Shown here: positions 7,373-16,251 of the stretch, piece after piece
Position numbering within the stretch: the stretch's first letter is position 1
Layout of the letters: every line of letters starts with the position of its first letter
Source: Pseudomonadota bacterium
Lineage (GTDB): Bacteria > Pseudomonadota > Alphaproteobacteria > Rhizobiales > Rhizobiaceae
DNA: 23,496 nucleotides
Direction of reading: 5' to 3'
NCBI GenBank assembly: GCA_023416545.1
Contig: JAEZHO010000405.1
Location: forward strand, 1 to 23,496
Notes under the pieces: model-generated
What the model was told of the DNA's origin: nothing
Database searches by the model: none
Seen by the model: the letters and a program-made list of their open reading frames with translations, nothing else
Translations under genes and position numbers: made by a program

Positions 7373-8389
7373 ATGCAAGTCAACGAAGGAAACTTTCTGA
7401 TGATTTGCCTGAAGGGGGCCGGACAGGTCTTCTTCATGGAGAACGCGGTGACCGGGGCGCTGTTTCTCGTGGCCATCGGCTATGCGTCCTTCGAGACAGG
7501 GGTCTGGGCCACTACGATCGGCGCCGTCATAGGGTTGCTCGTCGCGACCGCCGCGGCCAAGGCGTTCAGCGTCGATCCTCAATCCTATAGATCGGGGCTT
7601 TTCGGTTTCAACGGCATTCTCGTAGGGGTGGCACTTCCAACCTTCATTGCCGTATCGCCGCAGCTCTGGCTCTATATCATCCTCGGCGCTGCAATCAGCA
7701 CCGTCGTGACCAGCGCCTTCAGCGCGACGATCACCAAGAGCTGGGGAATTCCCGGATCGACCGGACCCTTCGTGCTGACCGCCTGGCTGCTTCTGGCGGG
7801 CGCCTACCAGTTCGGCTCCCTCAGGGTGGTCGGCGAGACGCCCAAGTTCACGACCGACTACACGCTGGGAACGGAAACCATCCCCAATGCCCTCGAGGTG
7901 ATCGAGATCTTCTTCCGCAATATCGGGCAGGTCTATCTTCTCGGAAGCTGGGTCAGCGGCGCCATCATCCTGATCGGGATCATCATCGCATCGAGAGCGG
8001 CCGGAATTGCGGCCATCGGGGGATCGCTTCTGGTGCTGGCCACCGCCTATGTGATGAAAGCCGATCCCGCCGTGGTCTCGCAGGGGCTCTACGGCTTCAG
8101 TCCGGTCCTCACCGCCATTGCCGTCGGGACGGTCTTCCTCAAGCCGTCCTGGTCGGTGGCCGCCTACGCGGCCCTGGCGACGGTGACCACCGTGTTCGTG
8201 CAGGCGGGCTTTGACGCGCTGATGGCACCGATGGGACTGCCGTCCTACACGGCACCCTACGTGCTGACCATGTACCTGTTCATCGCGCCGAGAATGTTCG
8301 AGGCACCGCATCCGCACAGTCCGGTCACGGAACATTTCCTTAATGAAGAACAGGCTCCACGTTCGCAGACGGGCGCACAGGCGTCATAG
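7373..8389 (+). CDS. ureT: Urea transporter (UT family channel)
   Basis: 338 residues, about ten hydrophobic segments. It has the internal two-fold repeat of UT channels: SGLFGFNGILVGVALP in the first half and QGLYGFSPVLTAIAVG in the second, and the matching pore stretches STGPFVLTAW and YTAPYVLTMY. UT proteins let urea pass down its gradient through the inner membrane as trimers, feeding cytosolic urease. GGAGG lies about 10 bases before the ATG, 18 bases after ureD, so it belongs to the urease operon. The symbol follows the Brucella urease-2 ureABCEFGDT naming; the name Yut is also used for such proteins. Confidence 0.9.
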   Translation: MQVNEGNFLMICLKGAGQVFFMENAVTGALFLVAIGYASFETGVWATTIGAVIGLLVATAAAKAFSVDPQSYRSGLFGFNGILVGVALPTFIAVSPQLWLYIILGAAISTVVTSAFSATITKSWGIPGSTGPFVLTAWLLLAGAYQFGSLRVVGETPKFTTDYTLGTETIPNALEVIEIFFRNIGQVYLLGSWVSGAIILIGIIIASRAAGIAAIGGSLLVLATAYVMKADPAVVSQGLYGFSPVLTAIAVGTVFLKPSWSVAAYAALATVTTVFVQAGFDALMAPMGLPSYTAPYVLTMYLFIAPRMFEAPHPHSPVTEHFLNEEQAPRSQTGAQAS

Positions 8390-8408
8390 CTGGAGAAAGG
8401 AAAGAGCA

Positions 8409-9644
8409 ATGAGTGCCATCAATCCCGGCGATACCGCCTTCCTGCTGATATGTACTGCGCTCGTTTGTATGATGACGCCGGCGCTCGCGCTGTTCTACGG
8501 CGGCCTCGTCAGGGAACGGGACGTCCTGTCGATCATGATCCAGAATTTCGTCTGCATCGGTGTCGTGGGGATCATATGGGTCTTCGGCGGATTCAGCCTC
8601 GCCTTCGGCCCGTCCATAGGCGGCGTCATCGGCAACCCCTGGACCTATTTCGGCATGTATCACATCGGTGTCTCTCCCGACCCCAGATATGCTGCGAACG
8701 TGCCTTTCATCCTGGTTTTCGGATACCAGATGATGTTCGCGATCATCACCCCGGCGCTGATGACCGGCGCCTTCGTCGGCCGGATAAGGTTCGGGGCCTA
8801 TCTGTGGTTCATCGCGCTGTGGACCATCCTCATCTATCTCCCGGTGGCCCACTGGATCTGGGGCGGCGGCTTCCTCTCGCGTCTCGGGGTCGTGGACTTC
8901 GCGGGCGGCATCGTCATCCACGCGTCCGCCGGCGTATCGGCGCTGGTGACCGCGCACTATCTTGGAAAGCGGGTCGCCACGGATGGTGACAGCTCGCCGG
9001 CGAACCTGCCGCTGGTGGCCCTGGGCGCCGGGCTGCTCTGGTTCGGCTGGTTCGGCTTCAATGCCGGCGGCGCCTACGCCGCGGATGCGCTCGCTGCCTA
9101 CGCCTTCACCAACACCATGCTTTCAGGCTCGATCGCAATGCTGGTCTGGATGTTCTGGGAATGGCGGGAGACCGGCCGCCCGTCGTTCTCGGGCGTCCTC
9201 GTCGGCGCGGTGACGGGACTGGCCACCATCACGCCGGCATCGGGCTATGTCGACCCGATGGCTGCGCTTCTGATCGGGGCCATCGGTGCAACGGCGTGCT
9301 ATTTCGCCAAGTACATCCAGTCCTGGCTCAAGGTGGACGACACGCTCGAGGTCTTTCGGGCCCACGGTATTGGCGGGATCACCGGCTCGCTGCTGATCGG
9401 GATCATGGCGAGCTCCCACATCAACGCCGTCTCGGCGAGCCTTCGCCAGTTCCTGGTGCAGGCGCTCGCAATCGTGGTCGTCGCCGTCTATTCGGCCGTC
9501 GTCACAAATATCATCCTTCGCCTGATCGACAGCATGGGCACGCTCCGTGTTCCGGAAGAGGTCCAGAGGCAAGGTCTCGACGAAAGCCTCTATGGCGAGC
9601 ACGCCTACAGCTGGTGGAACATGAAGCCCGGAATGAAGGATTGA
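8409..9644 (+). CDS. amtB: Ammonium transporter (Amt/MEP/Rh family)
   Basis: 411 residues from the ATG at 8409, preceded by AAGGA at 7-base spacing; an open frame 22 codons further upstream is Arg/His-rich and overlaps the urea channel gene, so it is not used. Key Amt residues are present: the QMMFAIITPAL outer Phe, the Trp in HWIWGGG, Asp and first pore His in DFAGGIVIHASAG, WFGWFGFNAGG, and the second pore His in AHGIGGITGS. The C-terminal tail is short and carries GLDESLYGEHAYS, the conserved tail type needed for subunit coupling. It moves ammonium across the inner membrane, either recovering leaked urease product or importing it. No glnK is adjacent. Confidence 0.96.
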   Translation: MSAINPGDTAFLLICTALVCMMTPALALFYGGLVRERDVLSIMIQNFVCIGVVGIIWVFGGFSLAFGPSIGGVIGNPWTYFGMYHIGVSPDPRYAANVPFILVFGYQMMFAIITPALMTGAFVGRIRFGAYLWFIALWTILIYLPVAHWIWGGGFLSRLGVVDFAGGIVIHASAGVSALVTAHYLGKRVATDGDSSPANLPLVALGAGLLWFGWFGFNAGGAYAADALAAYAFTNTMLSGSIAMLVWMFWEWRETGRPSFSGVLVGAVTGLATITPASGYVDPMAALLIGAIGATACYFAKYIQSWLKVDDTLEVFRAHGIGGITGSLLIGIMASSHINAVSASLRQFLVQALAIVVVAVYSAVVTNIILRLIDSMGTLRVPEEVQRQGLDESLYGEHAYSWWNMKPGMKD

Positions 9645-9647
9645 TCA

Positions 9648-9668
9648 GGGCTTTGTCTGGCAGAGCCC
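9648..9668 (+). terminator. Stem-loop directly after amtB
   Basis: GGGCTTT and AGAGCCC-type arms (9648-9654 with 9662-9668, one G-U pair) can form a 7-bp stem with a seven-base loop, starting three bases after the amtB stop. No T-run follows before the next ATG at 9691. It could reduce read-through into the permease gene or protect the amtB mRNA end; a full terminator is not proven. Confidence 0.35.
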
Positions 9669-9690
9669 ATCGGTTCCAGGCGGTCCAGGG

Positions 9691-10950
9691 ATGAACACAG
9701 ATCTGACCGATCTCACCGTCCTGATCTTCCTGCTGGTCTACCTTGCCATGGCGCTGGGGACTTTGCCTGGCCTGCGGGTAGACCGGACCGGCGCGGCGAT
9801 CGTCGGCGCGCTGGCGATGATGACGATCGGCAGTATTTCGCCGCGGGCGGCCTGGGATTCGATCGACTACGCCAGTCTCGGCATGCTCTTCGGCCTCATG
9901 CTGGTTTCCGCCGCCTTCGTGGTCTCCGGCTTCTACGGGTTGACGGCGCAGAAGGTGGCGAGCGCGCAGGTATCTCCGCCGGTCCTTCTGGCGATCCTCA
10001 TCAGCGTCGCCGGCGTGATGGCGGCGTTTCTGACCAATGACGTCGTGGCAGTAGCGATGACGCCTCTCCTGATCTCGATCGTCCTTGCGCGCGGGCTCAA
10101 TCCCATCCCATTCCTGCTCGGCTTCTGCTTCGCCGCCAATGCAGGTGCGGCAGGGACGATCATCGGGAGCCCGCAGAACATGATCGCGGCGCAACAGCTG
10201 AACCTCTCGTTCGCGGGTCTCTCGGAGATCACGGCCGCCCCCGCCATTATTTCCCTGGTGGTGATATGGGCGGTGATCTGCGTCCTCTACCGCAGGCGCT
10301 GGCGCCTCTCCACCCAGGTCAACCAAGTCACCCATCCGTCCGCCCCCGCTGCTTCCCAAGCCCCGCCATTTTCCATGGGGGAGACGATCAAGGCATTTCT
10401 TGTGGCCATCGCGGTCGTGCTGGCCTTCATCTTCAGCGACTGGCCCCGGGACCTCATTGCCCTGACCGCCGCCGGTTCCCTGCTGCTCAGTCGGAAAGTC
10501 TCGTCGAGGGACATGCTCAAGGAGGTGGACGGCGACCTCCTCCTGCTCATCATGGGGCTGTTCGTCGTTAATGCGGCGCTCTCCAACACGGGGCTGCCGC
10601 AAGTACTTCTGACCCGGCTCGCCGATACCGGCATCGACCTCAACAAGCCTTGGACGCTCTTCCTGGTGAGCAGCGTCGTCAGCAATATCGTCGGAAACAA
10701 CCCGGCCGTTATCATGCTCGTGCCGTATCTTCACGCCGAAGGGAACGCGAACGATCTGGGTGCCGCACTCTCGCTCGGCACGCACTTTTCCAGCAACCTC
10801 GTGGTGTTCGGAAGTCTTGCGGGGATCATCGTCGTCGAAAAGGCCAGGGAATATGGTCTGAAGATTTCGCTTGCCGAGTTTTCGACCGCGGGAGCGATCG
10901 TGACCGCGCTGACGATGGCTGTAGGGATCGCTTGGCTTCTTGCGTTCTAA
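9691..10950 (+). CDS. ArsB/SLC13-type anion permease (ion transporter superfamily)
   Basis: 419 residues, about ten to twelve membrane segments with two related halves. The first hairpin region reads FLTNDVVAVAMTPLL followed by NAGAAGTIIGSPQNM; the second reads SNIVGNNPAVIMLVPYL. TND..A...TP and G..TxIGSPxN are typical of the ion transporter superfamily (ArsB, CitMHS, NhaD and SLC13 relatives). Substrate cannot be read from sequence; dicarboxylate, arsenite-like oxyanion, sulfate, or Na+/H+ exchange are all possible. It follows amtB by 46 bases on the same strand with only a weak ribosome binding site (CCAGGG close to the ATG). It ends ten bases from the convergent FUSC gene. Membership of the urease unit is inferred from position only. 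Confidence 0.8.
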   Translation: MNTDLTDLTVLIFLLVYLAMALGTLPGLRVDRTGAAIVGALAMMTIGSISPRAAWDSIDYASLGMLFGLMLVSAAFVVSGFYGLTAQKVASAQVSPPVLLAILISVAGVMAAFLTNDVVAVAMTPLLISIVLARGLNPIPFLLGFCFAANAGAAGTIIGSPQNMIAAQQLNLSFAGLSEITAAPAIISLVVIWAVICVLYRRRWRLSTQVNQVTHPSAPAASQAPPFSMGETIKAFLVAIAVVLAFIFSDWPRDLIALTAAGSLLLSRKVSSRDMLKEVDGDLLLLIMGLFVVNAALSNTGLPQVLLTRLADTGIDLNKPWTLFLVSSVVSNIVGNNPAVIMLVPYLHAEGNANDLGAALSLGTHFSSNLVVFGSLAGIIVVEKAREYGLKISLAEFSTAGAIVTALTMAVGIAWLLAF

Positions 10951-10960
10951 GGCGGCGGCG

Positions 10961-12922
10961 TCATGCCGTCCGTGCTCCTTCAAGGGGACCTTCGCTTACG
11001 CGATGACCGTTCTTATCGGCCTCGAGATGCTGCAGAATCCCGAGCAGGGTTTCCACCGCATATCTGATCTCGTTGTCCTCGGGGCGTGTTTCGCTCCCCT
11101 CGATCCGTATCGTGTCAGCGAACTGGGGCTCGGGTTCGCCTGGTGAAGGGCTCCCTCCCACCAGTAGCCGCAGGCGATCCCTGATTTGGCGGAGGGCTTG
11201 AGCTTCATTGGCATTCGGCGGGTTGTCGCGAAAGGCGTGCTGCAGGAGATGTGCCGCATGTGTCATGAAATAGGCGTGCCGCATCATGTTCACCGTGTGC
11301 ACGTCCGTGCTGCCGAGTGTCCATGCGCTGCGCATCGGCTCGCAGGCCGTCAACACATCGGTATAGGCATGGTCCACGGCGTTGATGCCGGCTGTCATCG
11401 ATTTCGCGGGTTTCCGGTCTTCGATGATTATTTCGATCAGGTCGAGGAGGGCAACGGTCAGACGATGCATCGTCTCTTCCGCTTTTCGCACCGCGCTGAC
11501 CGGAAGTATCATCAGCGATACGAACATCCCGGCGGCCGCGCCCACTGCCGTCTCGAGCAAGCGCAAGAGGAGGAGCTCAGGCGTGAATATCCCGATATAG
11601 CCGTAGATGAGGGAGATGGCGATGTTGATGCAGAACATCATAGTAACATTGGACAGACGCGTGATGTAAAACGCCGTGAAGATGGCGATCGCAACCAGCG
11701 GAATGGTCCAGTACGGGTTGCCGTGAATGAGCGTTGCCAATGCGATGCCGACAAATATCCCTGCGGCCGTTCCGAGGGACCGGTTCACGGCGCGGATCGC
11801 CACCGCTCCCCCGGACTGGGTGTTCATGAAGATCAGAAAGGCAGTCATGACCGCCCAGAACCAGCGCTGGGAGGATAGCAATTCCCCACCCGCCATTGCT
11901 ATGCCGCACGCCAGAGTGACCTGGAGAGAACGGCGCAGAGGCTCGTCCTTCAGCCATTGCCCGGGAGCGGGAAACAGCTTCGCCTTTCCTGCAGGCGGCT
12001 TGGCTGAAACGTTCTTGGGCAAGGAGTCCGGGATGCTTTTTACCGCGGCCCGTATGGCTTCCTCAGATTGCCTGAGTTCCTCTGTCGCATGCGACAGGTC
12101 TCCCGCCTGGGGACCGCGCCGTCCCGCAACCTCAGGGATACAGAGCTCTGTAGCGGTTTCGGCGGCAAGCTGCAGGTCGAGAAACCGCAGGCCGATCGCG
12201 GACGTCGGGTCGGCGTTCTTGTCCTCGGTCTGAGGCGGAAGATAGCTCTCGCACATCATGATGGCGTTGCGGAGACTCCGCATGATCATCATGATGTCCT
12301 TGCTGCGGGGGCTCCCATCCGCGACAGGCGTCGTGCCTATCGCCTGCCGCAACTGCCCGGAAACGTAAAGCGTCGTGCCCACGACGCGCCGGAAGTCACG
12401 GCTGGCGATTTCCGGCATGACAAAGTTGCGAACGAGATGGGCAGTAAATCCGGAGATCACCAGTGCTATGGCAATGTCGGGGAGATCCGCCTCCGGCGCC
12501 TTCAAGTATGCACCCACGATCCCGCACATGAAGGCGAATACTCCGACCGCCTGCCAGCGGAGGCCAAGGCGGCTCACATATATCGCCAGGAAGACGACGA
12601 GCAGCACGACGAGATCGAGTTGCAGCACTGATTGCCTGACGACGGATATGGCGGCAATGACGACCAACGCGGCGATCGCGGCATAAACGCGCGTCACGGC
12701 TCGGCCCGCGATCGTCGGATCCCGGATCTGGGCCGCTCCCTGGACGGCCGACAGCATACCCAGCGTGAGTGCCGCCGTCGGCATATGCAGCCAGCGATCA
12801 ACAATGATGAGAACAACGCAGACCGCGGCAAGCGTGAGAACGACACGGACGCCTACCCTGAGGTTCACGCGGCCTGGATCGGATGCCAGAAGATAGAATT
12901 TAAGCCTGTCTACCGGTCCCAT
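10961..12922 (-). CDS. FUSC-family inner-membrane transporter, two-module
   Basis: 653 residues from the ATG at 12922. A TTG three codons earlier is possible but lies right against an AAGAG that spaces better to the ATG. Two membrane blocks are visible, about residues 25-175 and 340-490, each followed by a hydrophilic cytoplasmic part; the second contains RSLGTAAGIFVGIAL and ends LMILP, as in fusaric-acid/aromatic-acid exporters (FUSC). Such proteins usually work with an HlyD-type adaptor and an outer-membrane channel. Here the gene follows the adaptor-RND pair on the same strand after 89 bases, without its own adaptor or DUF1656 partner. Substrate unknown; export of aromatic acids or hydrophobic toxins is the family expectation. 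Confidence 0.85.
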   Translation of the reverse strand: MGPVDRLKFYLLASDPGRVNLRVGVRVVLTLAAVCVVLIIVDRWLHMPTAALTLGMLSAVQGAAQIRDPTIAGRAVTRVYAAIAALVVIAAISVVRQSVLQLDLVVLLVVFLAIYVSRLGLRWQAVGVFAFMCGIVGAYLKAPEADLPDIAIALVISGFTAHLVRNFVMPEIASRDFRRVVGTTLYVSGQLRQAIGTTPVADGSPRSKDIMMIMRSLRNAIMMCESYLPPQTEDKNADPTSAIGLRFLDLQLAAETATELCIPEVAGRRGPQAGDLSHATEELRQSEEAIRAAVKSIPDSLPKNVSAKPPAGKAKLFPAPGQWLKDEPLRRSLQVTLACGIAMAGGELLSSQRWFWAVMTAFLIFMNTQSGGAVAIRAVNRSLGTAAGIFVGIALATLIHGNPYWTIPLVAIAIFTAFYITRLSNVTMMFCINIAISLIYGYIGIFTPELLLLRLLETAVGAAAGMFVSLMILPVSAVRKAEETMHRLTVALLDLIEIIIEDRKPAKSMTAGINAVDHAYTDVLTACEPMRSAWTLGSTDVHTVNMMRHAYFMTHAAHLLQHAFRDNPPNANEAQALRQIRDRLRLLVGGSPSPGEPEPQFADTIRIEGSETRPEDNEIRYAVETLLGILQHLEADKNGHRVSEGPLEGARTA

Positions 12923-13011
12923 GGCCGTCAAGCTCTTGTCCGAGTAAGAGGGATCCGGTTATCGGAAAGCCCGGATTGCGAAGTTCGGCCGACCAAGCCC
13001 GTCTCGGGGAC

Positions 13012-16000
13012 TTATACAGGTTCGCCTGCCGACGGCGACTGAGTTCCAATCTTCTTCGTCTGCTCATCCAGTGGGGCGGTAATCGTGTCGCCTGAGGCGG
13101 AATCCTTGTTGCCGTAGAGCGGGTGACCGAGAAGCCTCGCGTGACCCCACTCCCGCACGCGCTCCAGGACAACGTAGAGCATCGGGATCATGAAGATCCC
13201 GACGACCGCACTTGCGATCATTCCGCCGAAGACGGTCGTGCCGACGGAGCGTCGGCTTGCCGCGGATGCGCCAACCGCAATCACCAGCGGGACGAGGCTA
13301 AGGATGAAGGCGATGCTCGTCATCATGACCGGGCGGAACCGCTGGCGCGCGCCCACGATTGCCGCCTCGTCCACAGACATTCCTTCCTCTCGCCTGTCCT
13401 TGGCAAACTCCACGATCAGGATGGCGTTCTTGCTGGCGAGGGCGATGAGCACGACGATGCCGATCTGGGCATAGATGTCGTTTTCCAGTCCTGTCGCCAG
13501 AAGCGCGACGAAGGCTCCGAAGACACCGACGATCACGGAGAGAAGCACGCCGAGGGGAATGGTCCAGCTTTCGTACAACGCCACCAGGAACAGATAGGCG
13601 AACAGCACCGCCAGCCCCAGCACGATCGGGGTTTCGCCGGCGGCCTGCAGTTCCTGCAGGGCAGTGCCCGTCCACTCGTATCCATAGCCGGAGGGAAGGG
13701 TGGCATTCGACACCTCCGCCATCGCCGCCAGGGCCTCGCCGGAACTCACACCCGGCGCCGCGTTGCCGTTAATGGCCACGGCCCGATAATTGTTATAGCG
13801 GGTGATGAAGAGTGGACCGAGGCTCTCTTCCACGGTGACCAATGAGCGCAGCGGGATCATGTCCCCGCTGGAGGAGCGTACGAACACCCGGTAGATGTCT
13901 TCAATCGTCGTTCGGTCGGTTTCCTCTCCCTGGACGATGACCTGCCATGTCCGCCCCAGTGTGTTGAAGTTGTTTACGAAATATCCGCCCAACGTGGATT
14001 GCAACGCGTTGTAGATGGCGACCGGCTGCACGCCGAGGCTAAGCGCCTTGTTGCGATCCACCTCTAGCGAAAGCTCTGGCGTGTCCGTCGCAAAGGTCGT
14101 GAACACGGCCGAGAGTTTCGGATTCTGGTTTGCCGCGATGACAAGCGCCTGGGCGACGGAGGCAAGCTCCTGGGGCGAACTGCCTTCCCGATCCTCCAAC
14201 TCGTACTGGAACCCGCCCGACGTACCGAGTCCGATGATGGGGGGGAGATTGAGCGAGATGGCCGTGGCGTCCGTGAGGCCTGCAGTGCGCTTGTTGACCT
14301 CGTCGATCACCTTGAAGACGGTGATGTCGTCCTTCGTCCGCTGGTCGAACGGTGTGAGCGCCACCATCAGCAGCCCCGCATTGGATTCCGCAAGCCCGTC
14401 GATAAAGCTGAAGCCTGTGACGCTCGTGACGTCTGCTACGCCGGGAATATCGCGTATCATTCCCTCGACCTGGGACACCACCGCCGACGTGCGTGGCTGC
14501 GATGCGGCGGGCGGCAGGGTGACCTGCACGAAGAACAGCCCCTGGTCCTCGGAGGGCAGGAACCCGGTCGGAGTTATTTGGTTGAGATAATAGCTTCCCC
14601 CGGCGAAAAGCAGGACAAGGGGGATGCTGATCGCCGCGACGCGGACGAGCCTGCTGACGATCTTCGCGTATCCCTCGCTGACGTGTTCTATGCCGTTGGA
14701 CAGCTTGGTCATCAGCCGTCCGTAGGCACTCGTACTGCGATGGCTCGGCTTCAACAGGACGCCGCACAATGCCGGACTGAGGGTGAGGGCGTTGATCGCC
14801 GATATGAGCATCGCGACGCTCACCGTGACCGCAAACTGCGAATAGAGCTCGCCGGTGATGCCGGGGATGAAACCGACCGGTACAAAGACGGACAGAAGGA
14901 CAAGCGTCACCGCGATGATGGGAGCGGTAATCTCGCGCATTGCCATCTTGGTCGCTTCCTTCGGGGGAAGCCCGGTCGTCGTCATGACGCGCTCGACGTT
15001 TTCCACGACGATGATGGCATCATCGACCACGATGCCGATGGCAAGGATCATCGCAAACAGTGAAATTGTGTTGGCGGAATAGCCGAGTACCAGGAGAACC
15101 GCGAAGGTTCCGACGAGGGATACCGGCACCGCGATCGTCGGTATGAGCGTGGCGCGAAGGTTGCCGAGAAAGAAGAAGACCACCAGCACCACAAGCACGA
15201 AGGCCTCGATCAGCGTCTTGATGACCTCGTCGATGGTCGAGGAGACGAAGACCGTCGTGTCGTAGGTGATCTTGTAGTCGAGCCCTTCCGGGAAACCTTT
15301 CGATATTTCCGCCATGGCCTTGCGCACGCCGTCGGCGGCGGCCACCGCGTTTGAACCCGGTGACTGGTAGACGGCAATGACGGAGGCAGGTGCGCCGTTC
15401 AGCCGGCCCATGCTCTCGTAGGACTGGGCGGCGAGCTCGACGCGGGCGACGTCGCCAAGCCGTACAAGCGAGCCATCGGGATTGGCGCGGATGACGATCT
15501 GTTCGAACTCGTCGACGGTGGTCAGCCGACCCTGGGTCGTCAACGTCAATTGTATCTGCTGCTGGTCGCTGATGGGCGGCGCCCCGATCCGCCCGACCGC
15601 GGCCTGGACGTTCTGATCACTGACGGCATTGATGATGTCATTCGGTACGAGCGCAAGGCTGGTGAGCGCATCGGTATCCAGCCAGATGCGCATGCTGTAG
15701 TTCATCGTTCCGAAGGACTGCGCCTGGCCGACGCCGGATACGCGTGCAAGGGGATCGATGACATTGAGAACCGCATAGTTGTTGAGGAAGAGCTCGTCGT
15801 AGACGCCGGTCGGCGAATAGAGCGTGACGACCTGCAGGAACGAGCTCGACTGCTTCTTGACGAAGACGCCGACACGGGTGACTTCCTCCGGCAGGAGCGT
15901 CTCCGCGATCTGGACGCGGTTCTGGACGTTGACCGCGTTCAGGCTGGGGTCGGATCCGACTGCGAAGGTGATCGTCAGGTTGTATGAGCCGTCATTGCCG

Positions 16001-16248
16001 CTGGTCGAACTCATGTAGATCATGTTGTCGACGCCGTTGATCTGGGCTTCGATGGGCTGGGCTATGCTTGCCTCGACGACCTCCGCGCTCGCTCCCGTAT
16101 AGGTCGCCGTCACGGAAACCTGCGGGGGGACGATGTTGGGGAACTGCGCGATCGGTATCGCACGCAGAGCGATGATCCCGGCAAGCGCGGTAACGATGGC
16201 AATGACGATGGCGAACCGGGGGCGATCTACGAAGATTGACGACAGCAT
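13012..16248 (-). CDS. RND multidrug efflux pump, HAE1 type (AcrB/MexF-like)
   Basis: 1078 residues, normal for a complete HAE1 pump with 12 membrane helices and two large periplasmic loops. The proton-relay residues are present: Asp409-Asp410 in TM4 ([18 protein letters not shown]) and Lys940 in TM10 ([13 protein letters not shown]). The N terminus [15 protein letters not shown] and [12 protein letters not shown] are characteristic. It exports drugs, detergents or plant compounds from the inner membrane or periplasm using proton motive force, as a trimer with the adaptor encoded just upstream. ATG at 16248 is three bases after the adaptor stop, with GGGGAA inside the adaptor end as ribosome binding site. 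The specific substrates cannot be inferred. No outer-membrane channel gene follows; one must come from elsewhere. Confidence 0.96.
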   Translation of the reverse strand: MLSSIFVDRPRFAIVIAIVTALAGIIALRAIPIAQFPNIVPPQVSVTATYTGASAEVVEASIAQPIEAQINGVDNMIYMSSTSGNDGSYNLTITFAVGSDPSLNAVNVQNRVQIAETLLPEEVTRVGVFVKKQSSSFLQVVTLYSPTGVYDELFLNNYAVLNVIDPLARVSGVGQAQSFGTMNYSMRIWLDTDALTSLALVPNDIINAVSDQNVQAAVGRIGAPPISDQQQIQLTLTTQGRLTTVDEFEQIVIRANPDGSLVRLGDVARVELAAQSYESMGRLNGAPASVIAVYQSPGSNAVAAADGVRKAMAEISKGFPEGLDYKITYDTTVFVSSTIDEVIKTLIEAFVLVVLVVFFFLGNLRATLIPTIAVPVSLVGTFAVLLVLGYSANTISLFAMILAIGIVVDDAIIVVENVERVMTTTGLPPKEATKMAMREITAPIIAVTLVLLSVFVPVGFIPGITGELYSQFAVTVSVAMLISAINALTLSPALCGVLLKPSHRSTSAYGRLMTKLSNGIEHVSEGYAKIVSRLVRVAAISIPLVLLFAGGSYYLNQITPTGFLPSEDQGLFFVQVTLPPAASQPRTSAVVSQVEGMIRDIPGVADVTSVTGFSFIDGLAESNAGLLMVALTPFDQRTKDDITVFKVIDEVNKRTAGLTDATAISLNLPPIIGLGTSGGFQYELEDREGSSPQELASVAQALVIAANQNPKLSAVFTTFATDTPELSLEVDRNKALSLGVQPVAIYNALQSTLGGYFVNNFNTLGRTWQVIVQGEETDRTTIEDIYRVFVRSSSGDMIPLRSLVTVEESLGPLFITRYNNYRAVAINGNAAPGVSSGEALAAMAEVSNATLPSGYGYEWTGTALQELQAAGETPIVLGLAVLFAYLFLVALYESWTIPLGVLLSVIVGVFGAFVALLATGLENDIYAQIGIVVLIALASKNAILIVEFAKDRREEGMSVDEAAIVGARQRFRPVMMTSIAFILSLVPLVIAVGASAASRRSVGTTVFGGMIASAVVGIFMIPMLYVVLERVREWGHARLLGHPLYGNKDSASGDTITAPLDEQTKKIGTQSPSAGEPV

Positions 16249-16251
16249 GGT

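Noticed and set aside
10951..10970. Bidirectional terminator between the convergent permease and FUSC genes
   Set aside because: A 6-bp stem with a G-U pair is possible at 10954-10970, but it overlaps the FUSC stop and has no T-run on either strand.
9511..10983. Minus-strand open frame of 490 codons opposite the permease gene
   Set aside because: Very charged His/Arg/Asp/Gly-rich translation without any fold signature; shadow of the permease codons.
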